A stretch of DNA of 5,202 bases from JAVBTR01 sp031556065 (GTDB lineage: Bacteria; Bacillota; Clostridia; Christensenellales; Aristaeellaceae), in NCBI GenBank assembly GCA_031556065.1, contig JAVBTR010000011.1, forward strand, positions 1-5,202, given 5' to 3'. Positions 1 through 5,202 of the stretch are shown one piece after another (position 1 is the stretch's first letter; the number at the start of each line of letters is the position of its first letter). Made by a program: the position numbers and the translations under genes. The notes below the pieces were generated by a model. That model was not told the origin of the DNA. It saw only the letters and a program-made list of their open reading frames with translations, and did no database searches.

Positions 1-91
1 ACAGGCAGGAACCCAGTAATCAGAACAAATATTTATTATAATATATAACTATTTTTATCTGACCCTACTTATCACTTAATTCACTCAAAAA

Positions 92-124
92 CACGCCACT
101 TATCCCACTTATGGCGTGCTTTTT
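92..124 (+). terminator. Rho-independent terminator-like hairpin
   Basis: A perfect 7-bp stem pairs CACGCCA (92-98) with TGGCGTG (112-118) across a 13-base loop, followed by C and a run of five T. The position suits a terminator for a plus-strand gene ending at or before the left edge. The loop is longer than usual and consists of the CACTTAT repeat motif, so a protein-binding or attenuation role is also possible. Confidence 0.5.
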
Positions 125-131
125 CGCCGGA

Positions 132-152
132 AAGCCTTGATATATAAGGCTT
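132..152. repeat. Perfect 7-bp inverted repeat
   Basis: AAGCCTT (132-138) and AAGGCTT (146-152) are exact reverse complements around the 7-base spacer GATATAT. There is no T-run on either side, so it does not look like a simple terminator. It lies directly between the terminator-like hairpin and the next inverted repeat, adding to the dense secondary structure of this leader. Confidence 0.5.
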
Positions 153-154
153 CT

Positions 155-202
155 AAGCAAGTGGGAGCATCCCACTTATGCCCCACTCATTGCCACTTGC
201 TT
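155..202. repeat. Nested, mutually exclusive inverted repeats
   Basis: Two perfect inverted repeats share their left arm. AAGTGGGA (159-166) pairs with TCCCACTT (170-177) over a 3-base loop. AAGCAAGTGG (155-164) pairs with CCACTTGCTT (193-202) over a 28-base loop. Because 159-164 can pair with either partner, an RNA copy could adopt one hairpin or the other but not both. Such competition is seen in attenuators, but it can also arise from duplicated octamers. No T-run follows. Confidence 0.5.
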
Positions 203-271
203 TCTTCCGGCATTTTTCACCAGCCTATTACCGCCTATTGCAGCAATGGAAGGCATGGGGCTGGTTGCTTG

Positions 272-277
272 TATAAT
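272..277 (+). promoter_or_regulatory. Candidate -10 box upstream of the RhuM remnant
   Basis: A consensus TATAAT lies 65 bases before the RhuM start. The best -35 resemblance is TGGAAG at 247-252, a 3 of 6 match with a 19-base spacer, which is poor. The promoter assignment is therefore weak; it rests on the perfect -10 hexamer and its position. If real, it may also drive the downstream hydrolase, for which no separate promoter is visible. Confidence 0.3.
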
Positions 278-330
278 AAAGGCTTTTCTGGTATCATGAC
301 GCTAAAGGTGAAAGCGGAGCTTACGCATGA

Positions 331-334
331 GGAG
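331..334 (+). promoter_or_regulatory. Ribosome binding site deciding the RhuM start
   Basis: GGAG lies 2 bases before the ATG at 337 and 8 bases before the in-frame ATG at 343. Spacing favours 343, giving a protein starting MEQSKIILYA, which resembles the usual start of RhuM proteins. Confidence 0.65.
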
Positions 335-342
335 AAATGGCA

Positions 343-1093
343 ATGGAGCAAAGCAAGATTATTCTATATGCCTCTGGTGCAGGAACAGTCAGCGTAGAGG
401 TTTATTTTCTTGATGAAACTTTCTGGCTTACTCAAAAAACGATGGCTGAATTATTTGATATCGAAGCACACACTGTTAATTATCATTTACAGGAGATATA
501 TAAAACCGGGGAATTAGAGGAAGATGCAACTACTCGAAAAATTCGAGTAGTTCGAAAGGAAGGTTCTCGTGAGGTAGAGCGCGAGCTGCTTTTTTTCAAC
601 CTGGATGTCATTATATCGGTAGGATATCGCGTAAACTCCAAGAGCGCAACACAATTCCGCCGTTGGGCAACCGAGACCCTCAAACAATATATTGTCAAGG
701 GTTTCGTAATAAACGACGATATGCTTAAAAATGGTCGGCTGTTTGGGAAAGATTATTTTGAGGAATTGCTGGAACGGATTCGTGAAATCCGTGCAAGTGA
801 ACGTCGGTTTTATCAAAAGATAACGGATATTTATGCGCTTAGCTATGATTACCGAAAAGATAGCGACTTGACACGTCAGTTTTTTTCTGCAGTGCAGAAT
901 AAGCTTTTGTATGCCATTACTGGGAAAACGGCTCCTGAGCTGATAGCGGGAAGAGTGGATAGTGCGAAGCCTCACATGGGATTAGAAACATGGAAAGCAG
1001 CTCCCCATGGTAAGATTATTAAAACAAAAGTATCGTGTTATACAGGATCAGGACTATATATCTGATTTTGACGAAACAATCAAGGGTTATTAA
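343..1093 (+). pseudogene. RhuM-family protein gene, internally deleted and frameshifted
   Basis: The intact part (343 to about 1020) reads as a RhuM-family protein, a widespread family of unknown biochemical role first named from a Salmonella pathogenicity island. Visible hallmarks, numbered from 343, are the helix-turn-helix-like N-terminus with FWLTQKTMAELF (27-38), TRKIRVVRKEG (64-74), FFNLDVIISVGYRVNS (84-99), FRRWATETLKQYIVKGF (105-121), and HMGLETWKAAPHGKI (211-225). Family members run on for roughly another 90-100 residues. Here the frame instead reads a short unrelated tail and stops at 1063-1065. In the next frame, 1025-1093, the sequence encodes KYRVIQDQDYISDFDE, which I recognise as the type of motif found at the extreme C-terminus of RhuM proteins, ending in TAA at 1091-1093. 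So roughly 75-80 internal codons appear to have been lost with a change of frame, the scar lying near 1015-1036. A truncated 240-residue product could still be made. It is AT-richer than the hydrolase after it. Recognition of the family is firm; the deletion model rests on recall of family sequences. Confidence 0.82.
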
Positions 1094-1115
1094 CAAAAAC
1101 AGCAAGGAGCGCCCT

Positions 1116-1820
1116 ATGGCCAAAGCGACCGGAAAAATCAGATTCATAGGCACCGGCAGCATGTTTGATGTGGGGCTGGGGAATGCCTCTGCCCTGGTGG
1201 ATTTGCCCCAGGGCCGGGTGCTGATCGATTGCGGCTTTACGGTGTATGAGCGGCTCTTGGCAAAATCCGCCCTGGACACCGTGGATTACCTGCTTTTGAC
1301 CCACTTGCACGGGGATCATGTGGGGAGCATCCACCCCCTTTTGCTGTACTGGGCCTTTGTGCGCAAAAGGAAGATTACCTTTTTATATCCCACGGAGGGC
1401 TTTAAAAGGCAGGTAACCAGGTACCTGAAAACCTTCCTTTCAGAGCCGGAGGATTATCTTTCTTTTGTGAACCTGAAGGACATCAAGGAAATCGGCTATA
1501 TCAACACAAAGGGCCATCACATGCCGGATTTGCAGACCTACGCTTACTTTTTTAACACGGAGGACCAATTCATATACTATTCTGGGGATTTGGGCAGCCC
1601 GGAGCTCACCGCGGCGTTTTTGAAAACCATCCGCCATGAAAACATTCTGGTGTTCCATGAGGCCACGTTCTTCCACACCAAGGCCCATTCTCATTACAAG
1701 GACATTGAGCGGCTTTTAGCCGGCTACAGGGTGTACCTGTACCACTGCAATCATTTGATTGCCCCGGAGGATTGCCAGTTGCCCTTTGCGGCCCGGCAAA
1801 AGGATTTCCTTTACATTTGA
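1116..1820 (+). CDS. MBL-fold metallo-hydrolase (RNase Z-like)
   Basis: This encodes a 234-residue cytoplasmic metallo-beta-lactamase-fold protein with no signal peptide. The metal-binding signature THLHGDHVGS gives ligands H63, H65, D67 and H68. Further likely ligands are H135 (in GHHMPD), D158 (in YYSGDLG) and H213 (in YHCNHL). HEATFFHTKAHSH (181-193) resembles the HEAT...H segment of RNase Z-type enzymes. The family includes tRNA 3'-processing RNase Z and related phosphodiesterases; the sequence lacks anything that fixes the substrate, and I would not call it rnz. An ATG at 1116 is chosen because AAGGAG (1104-1109) sits 6 bases upstream and the family's first strand begins just after it; an in-frame GTG at 1035 would run through the RhuM tail. 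The gene starts 22 bases after the shifted RhuM frame ends and has no clear promoter, so it may be read from upstream. Its last 10 bases overlap the convergent nuclease gene. Composition resembles the solute-binding protein gene rather than its immediate neighbours. Confidence 0.9.
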   Translation: MAKATGKIRFIGTGSMFDVGLGNASALVDLPQGRVLIDCGFTVYERLLAKSALDTVDYLLLTHLHGDHVGSIHPLLLYWAFVRKRKITFLYPTEGFKRQVTRYLKTFLSEPEDYLSFVNLKDIKEIGYINTKGHHMPDLQTYAYFFNTEDQFIYYSGDLGSPELTAAFLKTIRHENILVFHEATFFHTKAHSHYKDIERLLAGYRVYLYHCNHLIAPEDCQLPFAARQKDFLYI

Positions 1821-2857
1821 TCTTCCTTGTCATGCCATTTTTTCAAAACAACTTCCATCTGAGAAATCAACTGCTCTTTGTTGGGGATATACAGGACATA
1901 CTCGGAGGCAAAGATATTATTAGATAGCCCACCTAACGCATATTCCGCCGTGATACTGTCTTTAGCAGTGCAAAGGATAATTCCTATGGGAGGATTATCC
2001 TGCGGATCGTTAACTTCGCAAGCATAATAATTCAGGTACATATTGATTTGCCCTGCTGCCTCTGGCGTTAATTTTGTGGTTTTCAATTCGATAAGAACAT
2101 ATGCCCGCAGGAGCTTGTTGTAGAATACCATATCAACGTAGTAATGGGTGTTATTAACCGTAACCCGCTGCTGTGTTCCTACAAACATAAACCCTCTGCC
2201 AAGCTCCAGCAAGAATTTTTCAATATGCTGCACAAGAGCCTTTTCCAGATCGCTTTCCATCAAGGGTTTGTTTTCTGGTAACCCGAGAAACTCAAAGACA
2301 TAAGGATCACGAATAATATCTGCAGGTTCGGTGATCTCATTTCCTTTTAAGGCCAAAGCAAGAACCTGCTGCTTGTTAATCTCTGTGCGAGAAAGCAAGA
2401 GCCGTTCAAACAACGAGCTTTCAATTTGTCGCCGTAACTCTCGTACAGACCAATTGCAATGGATTGCTTCCGATTCATAAAAGCTGCGCTTATCTGAATC
2501 GGAGATGGTTAGCAGTTCGCAGTAATGCGACCAAGACAATTTGCCAGACACCGTCTGGCGTTTTTCATATATCAGATAAAATGCACGCATATTTTGCAAA
2601 TTAGAGCGGGAAAAACCCTTGCCTAATTCACGGGTTAGCATTTGGGAAAGCTCATTTAACGTCTGTTTTCCATAGTCAGCGCGATCACGTCTGCTTTGCT
2701 CATATTCGACAATAATGTGACCAATGCTCCAGTAGGTGTTCAAGAGCTCGTGATTAACCTGCTGTGCGGCATTGGTTCTTGCTTGATCCAAAACGGATTT
2801 GATTTCTTGCACTACACCAACTATTTTACTATGTGAAACCAAATGCTTATCATTCAC
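1811..2857 (-). CDS. DUF1016 / YhcG-type PDDEXK nuclease-domain protein
   Basis: This 348-residue protein matches the DUF1016 family (E. coli YhcG-like), close to full family length. The N-terminal DUF1016_N region covers about 10-165, with LLNTYWSIGHIIVEYEQ (38-54), YGKQTLNELSQMLTRELGKGFS (62-83) and NLQNMRAFYLIYEK (86-99). The C-terminal PDDEXK nuclease fold covers about 185-340: E205 in DLEKALVQHIEKFLLELG, D242 in YYVDMVFYN, then IELK with E257 and K259, and Q270 in GQINMYLNYY. All expected catalytic positions are present, so it should be an active nuclease fold, though substrate and function are not established for the family. It is often an accessory gene near restriction-modification loci; none is seen here. 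The start is GTG at 2857, with GAGGG (2866-2870) 8 bases upstream. It lies 19 bases after the C_GCAxxG gene on the same strand, suggesting cotranscription, and overlaps the hydrolase by 10 bases at its 3' end. It looks AT-richer than the genes on either side, a sign of transfer. Confidence 0.9.
   Translation of the reverse strand: MNDKHLVSHSKIVGVVQEIKSVLDQARTNAAQQVNHELLNTYWSIGHIIVEYEQSRRDRADYGKQTLNELSQMLTRELGKGFSRSNLQNMRAFYLIYEKRQTVSGKLSWSHYCELLTISDSDKRSFYESEAIHCNWSVRELRRQIESSLFERLLLSRTEINKQQVLALALKGNEITEPADIIRDPYVFEFLGLPENKPLMESDLEKALVQHIEKFLLELGRGFMFVGTQQRVTVNNTHYYVDMVFYNKLLRAYVLIELKTTKLTPEAAGQINMYLNYYACEVNDPQDNPPIGIILCTAKDSITAEYALGGLSNNIFASEYVLYIPNKEQLISQMEVVLKKWHDKEDQM
2543..2565 (+). terminator. 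Terminator-like hairpin inside the nuclease gene, plus strand
   Basis: GCCAGAC (2543-2549) and GTCTGGC (2553-2559) form a perfect 7-bp stem with a 3-base ACC loop, followed on the plus strand by G and five T (2561-2565). This is the architecture of an intrinsic terminator, oriented to stop transcripts coming from the hydrolase gene that ends at 1820. It lies inside the minus-strand nuclease coding sequence, over the codons for QTVSG (about residues 101-105). No other plus-strand terminator is visible after the hydrolase. It could be chance within a coding sequence. Confidence 0.4.
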
Positions 2858-2876
2858 AGCACGTACCCTCTTCCTT

Positions 2877-3320
2877 TTATTCCCCCAGGGCCTCCTCTAC
2901 CATTCGGGCGCAGGCTTCTACATATCTTGCGCAGGGGCGCTTTTGGTAATACGCCTCATTGCGCAGCGAAGGCTGGGCCTTGGCTTCTACCCCGTGGCTG
3001 GCCAGCAGCTCCCGGCAATTAATGGTCCCATAGGCAGCTGTCATTTCCTGGGCCAAAGCCTGTATCCGCTGGTAATGCGCTTTTTTCGCCTCCGGATCGT
3101 CTGGCATATCGTAGCCCTTTAACAAACCTAATACCATAAACATACCGCTTACAGCGCCGCAGGTTTCCCGAAGGCCGCCCATGCCGCCGCCAAAGGAGCT
3201 GCTAAGGCGCAGGGCGGTTTTTTCGTCCATGCCCATTTCCTGCGCGAAGGCAGCTACCACCGATTGGGCGCAGTTGTAGCCCTGTTCGAAATAATTCCTT
3301 GCCTGAGTCGCCTTATCCAT
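2877..3320 (-). CDS. C_GCAxxG_C_C family probable redox protein
   Basis: This encodes a small cytoplasmic protein of 147 residues of the C_GCAxxG_C_C family, annotated as probably redox-active or metal-binding; no reaction is established. Numbered from the chosen start, the signature is C17 in GYNCAQSV, a glycine-rich turn FGGGMGG (43-49), C54 in ETCGAVSGMFMVLG, C102 in NCRELL, and C130 in KRPCARYVE, with an extra C137. The order and spacing of cysteines fit the family and length is normal. Three ATGs stand close together (3329, 3326, 3320). The one at 3320 is preferred because AGGAG (3330-3334) lies 9 bases upstream, whereas it abuts the first ATG directly. The gene has its own probable promoter at 3344-3372 and is followed after 19 bases by the nuclease gene. 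Composition matches the hydrolase and solute-binding protein genes, so it is probably host backbone. The nuclease downstream may simply exploit its transcription; a functional link between them is not shown. Confidence 0.88.
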   Translation of the reverse strand: MDKATQARNYFEQGYNCAQSVVAAFAQEMGMDEKTALRLSSSFGGGMGGLRETCGAVSGMFMVLGLLKGYDMPDDPEAKKAHYQRIQALAQEMTAAYGTINCRELLASHGVEAKAQPSLRNEAYYQKRPCARYVEACARMVEEALGE

Positions 3321-3329
3321 TCTCATCAT

Positions 3330-3334
3330 CTCCT
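3330..3334 (-). promoter_or_regulatory. Ribosome binding site deciding the C_GCAxxG start
   Basis: AGGAG on the minus strand directly abuts the ATG at 3329 and stands 9 bases from the ATG at 3320. Normal spacing selects 3320, giving a start of MDKATQARNYFEQGYNC. Confidence 0.65.
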
Positions 3335-3343
3335 GATTTTATT

Positions 3344-3372
3344 ATGATACAAAAATTGGCTGTGTTTTTCAA
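3344..3372 (-). promoter_or_regulatory. Sigma-A type promoter for the C_GCAxxG gene
   Basis: Read on the minus strand, TTGAAA (3372-3367) is followed after exactly 17 bases by TATCAT (3349-3344). Both hexamers are close to consensus and spacing is ideal. Transcription would start near 3337, only a few bases before the ribosome binding site, giving a leader of about 17 bases and leaving little room for control within the RNA. The nuclease gene downstream would probably be read from it too. Confidence 0.55.
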
Positions 3373-3479
3373 TAGCGTGTTTTTGTCTATGCAAACGTTA
3401 TAATCGTGAACGGGTAAACAGATTAGGGCATTTTGCTTGAAAAATGTCAACGGATTTGTAGAACATGTCTTGAAATGGG

Positions 3480-3488
3480 TGGTATACT
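3480..3488 (+). promoter_or_regulatory. Extended -10 promoter for the solute-binding protein gene
   Basis: TGGTATACT fits an extended -10 element (TGn plus TATACT, 5 of 6 to consensus). No good -35 hexamer lies 16-18 bases upstream, which is tolerated by extended -10 promoters. The leader would be about 30 bases. A second perfect TATAAT at 3399-3404 has no good -35 partner and is a weaker candidate. Confidence 0.4.
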
Positions 3489-3502
3489 TTAATTACAAAG
3501 TA
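3485..3502. promoter_or_regulatory. Possible operator, 6-bp inverted repeat over the -10 box
   Basis: TACTTT (3485-3490) and AAAGTA (3497-3502) are exact reverse complements around a 6-base spacer. The repeat overlaps the right part of the -10 element and the expected transcription start of the solute-binding protein gene, where a repressor would act. Short AT-rich palindromes are common by chance, and no regulator gene is in the window. Confidence 0.25.
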
Positions 3503-3524
3503 AAACTTCAAAGGGGGAAATTCC

Positions 3525-5174
3525 ATGAAACGCAGGTGGTTCTCTGTATTTTTAATGCTCACTCTCTTAACCAGCCTTTGCCTTGGCGCCATTCCAGCAA
3601 AGGCTCAGGAGGCGCTGCCGGCTCACCTGGAGGAAATTGGTTTTCAAAGTGAGGGTTACCCCATTGTGACCAAGCCCTTGACCCTCACCGTGGTGGGCGT
3701 CACCAACCCCGCCAGCATGGGCGGCGCGGAGGAATGGAAAAAGAACAGCTTCTGGGTCCGCATGGAAGAAATGACAGGGGTCAAAATTGAATTTAAACAG
3801 GTGGTGGCAACGGACTCTTGGAAAGAGATCAAGAGCATCATCATGGCCTCCGGCGATTTGCCGGATATGTTCTTCCAGGTGAACTTCACCAAGCAGGAGG
3901 AGCAAAAGTTTGGCAGCCAGGGCTTGTTTATGGACATGAGCCCCTATATCAACAAAGCCTACATGCCAAACCTCATGGCCTTGGATGAACAATACCAGAG
4001 CATCCTAAAGGAAATTACGACCCCCTCAGGGGCCATTTACACCTTGCCCGAAATTACCGCGCAGCTGCCTAAGCGCGCCCGTGAAAACATTGTGGTGAAC
4101 GAATATTGGTGCCAGGTCCTGGGCATCGGCCTGCCCACCGATACCGATTCCTTCTACGAAATGCTCAAGGCCTTCAAGGAACGGGATCCCAACCAAAATG
4201 GCAAGGCGGACGAAATTCCCATGAGCATCGTGGGCATGGATAACTTAAATAAGCTTATGACCATGTTCGGCTACATCTATGGGGAAAACGGCATGTTTGC
4301 CGATGATGCCAACGAAGAAATCACCTATGTGCCTACCACCAACGAATACAAGGAATTCCTTCGCTACTTTAAAAAGCTTTATGCGGAAGGTCTGCTGGAC
4401 CCGGAAACCTTTACCCAGACCACCAATGACGTTAAAGCCAAGGGCAGCGGAGAAATCCCCCAATTGGGCGTTTTCTACAACAACTCCCCCCGTACCGTGG
4501 TGGATGGGCTTTCCCAGCGCTACCCCGAAGGGGATTTAGCGGATGTGAATGAAATTCGCATGGCGGATTACACTTTCGTGGTGCTAACAGCCGCAAATGG
4601 CGAAAAGTTCTGCCCGAACAACTCCAATCTTTGCACCACAGGCCGGTTTGTGATGTCCTCCACCTGCAAATACCCCGAGGTAGTGGCCCGCTGGATGGAT
4701 TACCTCTACACCCAGGAGGGTGGCGAAGCCGTTTGGATGGGCAAACGGGGCGTGGATTTCGATATCGTGGATAACGCTGTTGTCTGGATGGATAAGGGCA
4801 CCGCTGTTTCGGTTGATAAGATGCAGGATATCCGCGCCAAATCGGCTGTTCAGGGCAATGGCAACCAGCCCGGTATCCGGCCTGATGCCTGCCTGCTGAT
4901 GGAGCCGGAGCTATTGGAGGTTCAATCCTCTGTTTCCGAATACATCCGTGTGGCACTGCCCTCCTTCTACTTTAAAGAGGAAGAGGTAGCCCAGGTTAGC
5001 CAGCTCAGCGCAGACTTAAACCCCTATATCCAGCAGTTTGCCGCCAATGTGATCGTTGGCAACGCAGACCTGGACAAGGAATGGGATACCTTCGTACAAA
5101 CCCTGGAAGCCATGGGCTGTAAAAAGCTCCAGCAGATTTACCAGGGCTGCCTGGACCGCTATATGGGCCGCTGA
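3525..5174 (+). CDS. Extracellular solute-binding protein, LplA/AlgQ-like, of a sugar ABC importer
   Basis: This complete 549-residue secreted protein belongs to the large solute-binding proteins of carbohydrate ABC importers (LplA-like in Bacillota, related to alginate-binding AlgQ1/AlgQ2). Residues 1-27 form a signal peptide: MKRR, a hydrophobic core, then IPAKA before Q28, a signal peptidase I type site. Typical features follow: LTLTVVGVTNP (52-62), WVRMEEMTGVKIEF (77-90), IIMASGDLPDMFF (105-117), KFGSQGLFMDMSPYI (128-142), VNEYWCQVLGIGLPTDTDSFYEMLKAF (within 191-217), the loop DPNQNGKADEIP (221-232), and a C-terminal WDTFVQTLEAMGCKKLQQIYQ (within 520-540). The loop matches the EF-hand-like calcium site of AlgQ2, with D221, N223, N225, K227, D229 and E230 as likely ligands. 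Length is normal for the family. AAGGGGG (3511-3517) lies 7 bases before the ATG. Permease genes usually follow and would lie past the right edge; the ligand, probably an oligosaccharide, cannot be told from sequence. Unusually, there is no proper lipobox: Cys19 is preceded by TSL, not the expected small residues. Confidence 0.93.
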   Translation: MKRRWFSVFLMLTLLTSLCLGAIPAKAQEALPAHLEEIGFQSEGYPIVTKPLTLTVVGVTNPASMGGAEEWKKNSFWVRMEEMTGVKIEFKQVVATDSWKEIKSIIMASGDLPDMFFQVNFTKQEEQKFGSQGLFMDMSPYINKAYMPNLMALDEQYQSILKEITTPSGAIYTLPEITAQLPKRARENIVVNEYWCQVLGIGLPTDTDSFYEMLKAFKERDPNQNGKADEIPMSIVGMDNLNKLMTMFGYIYGENGMFADDANEEITYVPTTNEYKEFLRYFKKLYAEGLLDPETFTQTTNDVKAKGSGEIPQLGVFYNNSPRTVVDGLSQRYPEGDLADVNEIRMADYTFVVLTAANGEKFCPNNSNLCTTGRFVMSSTCKYPEVVARWMDYLYTQEGGEAVWMGKRGVDFDIVDNAVVWMDKGTAVSVDKMQDIRAKSAVQGNGNQPGIRPDACLLMEPELLEVQSSVSEYIRVALPSFYFKEEEVAQVSQLSADLNPYIQQFAANVIVGNADLDKEWDTFVQTLEAMGCKKLQQIYQGCLDRYMGR

Positions 5175-5202
5175 AGCCCATTGTAAGCACCTGATATAAC
5201 AA

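Larger units (their letters stand above)
65..200 (+). repeat. Cluster of degenerate CCACTTAT octamers
   Basis: The motif CCACTTAT occurs exactly at 96-103, 105-112 and 172-179. Related copies are CTACTTAT (65-72), TCACTTAA (72-79), CCACTCAT (183-190) and CCACTTGC (193-200), with a shorter TCACTC at 81-86. A longer 12-base direct repeat, ATCCCACTTATG, is present at 102-113 and 169-180. Several neighbouring copies are spaced 7 to 11 bases apart, near one helical turn, as in operator or iteron arrays. The binding factor, if any, is unknown; part of the pattern also comes from the overlapping inverted repeats. Confidence 0.55.
1..342. other. Non-coding, repeat-rich leader upstream of the RhuM remnant
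   Basis: I see no convincing gene in this stretch. The first 60 bases are very AT-rich. The only sizeable open frame (116-397, +) has no family resemblance, no good ribosome binding site, and runs into the RhuM reading frame out of phase. An upstream gene could end within the first 20 bases (a TAA lies at 17-19), but too little is present to tell. From about 65 to 202 the sequence is filled with copies of a CCACTTAT-like octamer and with several perfect short inverted repeats, listed separately. A TATAAT box lies at 272-277. Confidence 0.6.

Noticed and set aside
96..180. CCACTTAT copies as a CRISPR array or DnaA boxes
   Set aside because: Units are 8 bases with irregular spacing, far too short for CRISPR repeats; TTATCCCAC differs from the DnaA box TTATCCACA at three positions.
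116..397. 93-codon open frame on the plus strand in the leader
   Set aside because: It crosses the terminator-like arm and repeat cluster, overlaps the RhuM start out of frame, has no good ribosome binding site, and resembles no family I know.
514..975. 153-codon minus-strand open frame opposite RhuM
   Set aside because: The plus strand across this stretch encodes clear RhuM motifs; the minus frame has no recognisable protein features.
1068..1096. TTGACG at 1068 as a -35 box for the hydrolase
   Set aside because: At 17 bases downstream the hexamer is TAACAA, only 3 of 6 to consensus, and the transcript would begin almost on the ribosome binding site.
1035..1115. GTG at 1035 as start of the hydrolase
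   Set aside because: The 27 extra residues are encoded by the RhuM tail read in another frame; the ATG at 1116 has a well-spaced AAGGAG.
3180..3225. GC-rich segment followed by six T in the C_GCAxxG gene as a terminator
   Set aside because: The possible stem (CCGCC with GGCGG) has a long unpaired interior, and the sequence is explained by the conserved glycine-rich codons.
4432..4956. 174-codon minus-strand open frame inside the solute-binding protein gene
   Set aside because: It is a shadow frame rich in Pro, Arg, Ser and Cys, typical of the antisense of a GC-rich gene; the plus strand is a continuous, family-typical protein.

Overview
The window looks like the chromosome of an anaerobic member of the Bacillota, most likely a clostridial lineage. 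Ribosome binding sites are strong and purine-rich (AGGAG, AAGGGGG). There is a C_GCAxxG_C_C family redox protein, a family common in clostridia, and a large LplA/AlgQ-like sugar-binding protein with an Asp/Asn calcium loop. No gene pins down the species.

Layout. Positions 1-342 hold no convincing gene. This stretch is AT-rich and then crowded with inverted and direct repeats, including a terminator-like hairpin. Positions 343-1093 are a RhuM-family gene broken by an internal deletion: the conserved N-terminal two thirds read into a foreign frame and stop at 1065, while the family-like C-terminal tail continues in the next frame to 1093. Positions 1116-1820 (+) encode an intact metallo-beta-lactamase-fold hydrolase. 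It overlaps tail to tail by 10 bp with a DUF1016/YhcG-type PDDEXK nuclease (2857-1811, -). That gene lies 19 bp downstream of, and on the same strand as, the C_GCAxxG_C_C protein (3320-2877, -). A 204-bp divergent intergenic region with promoters for both directions separates the latter from a complete secreted solute-binding protein (3525-5174, +). The final 28 bases after that gene show nothing recognisable.

Interpretation. The window appears to be a mosaic. The hydrolase, the C_GCAxxG protein and the solute-binding protein look GC-richer and share one codon style. The RhuM remnant and the DUF1016 nuclease look AT-richer and belong to families often found as accessory genes near restriction-modification loci. 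The simplest reading is a host backbone into which accessory genes were inserted, with one now decaying. The solute-binding protein probably begins a carbohydrate ABC importer operon whose permease genes would lie beyond the right edge. I see no complete defence system, CRISPR array, tRNA, rRNA or intact mobile element, and no clear evidence of an undescribed multi-gene system. The points most worth a second look are the repeat-dense leader, the deletion scar in RhuM, the compositional mosaic, and a plus-strand terminator-like hairpin buried inside the minus-strand nuclease gene.
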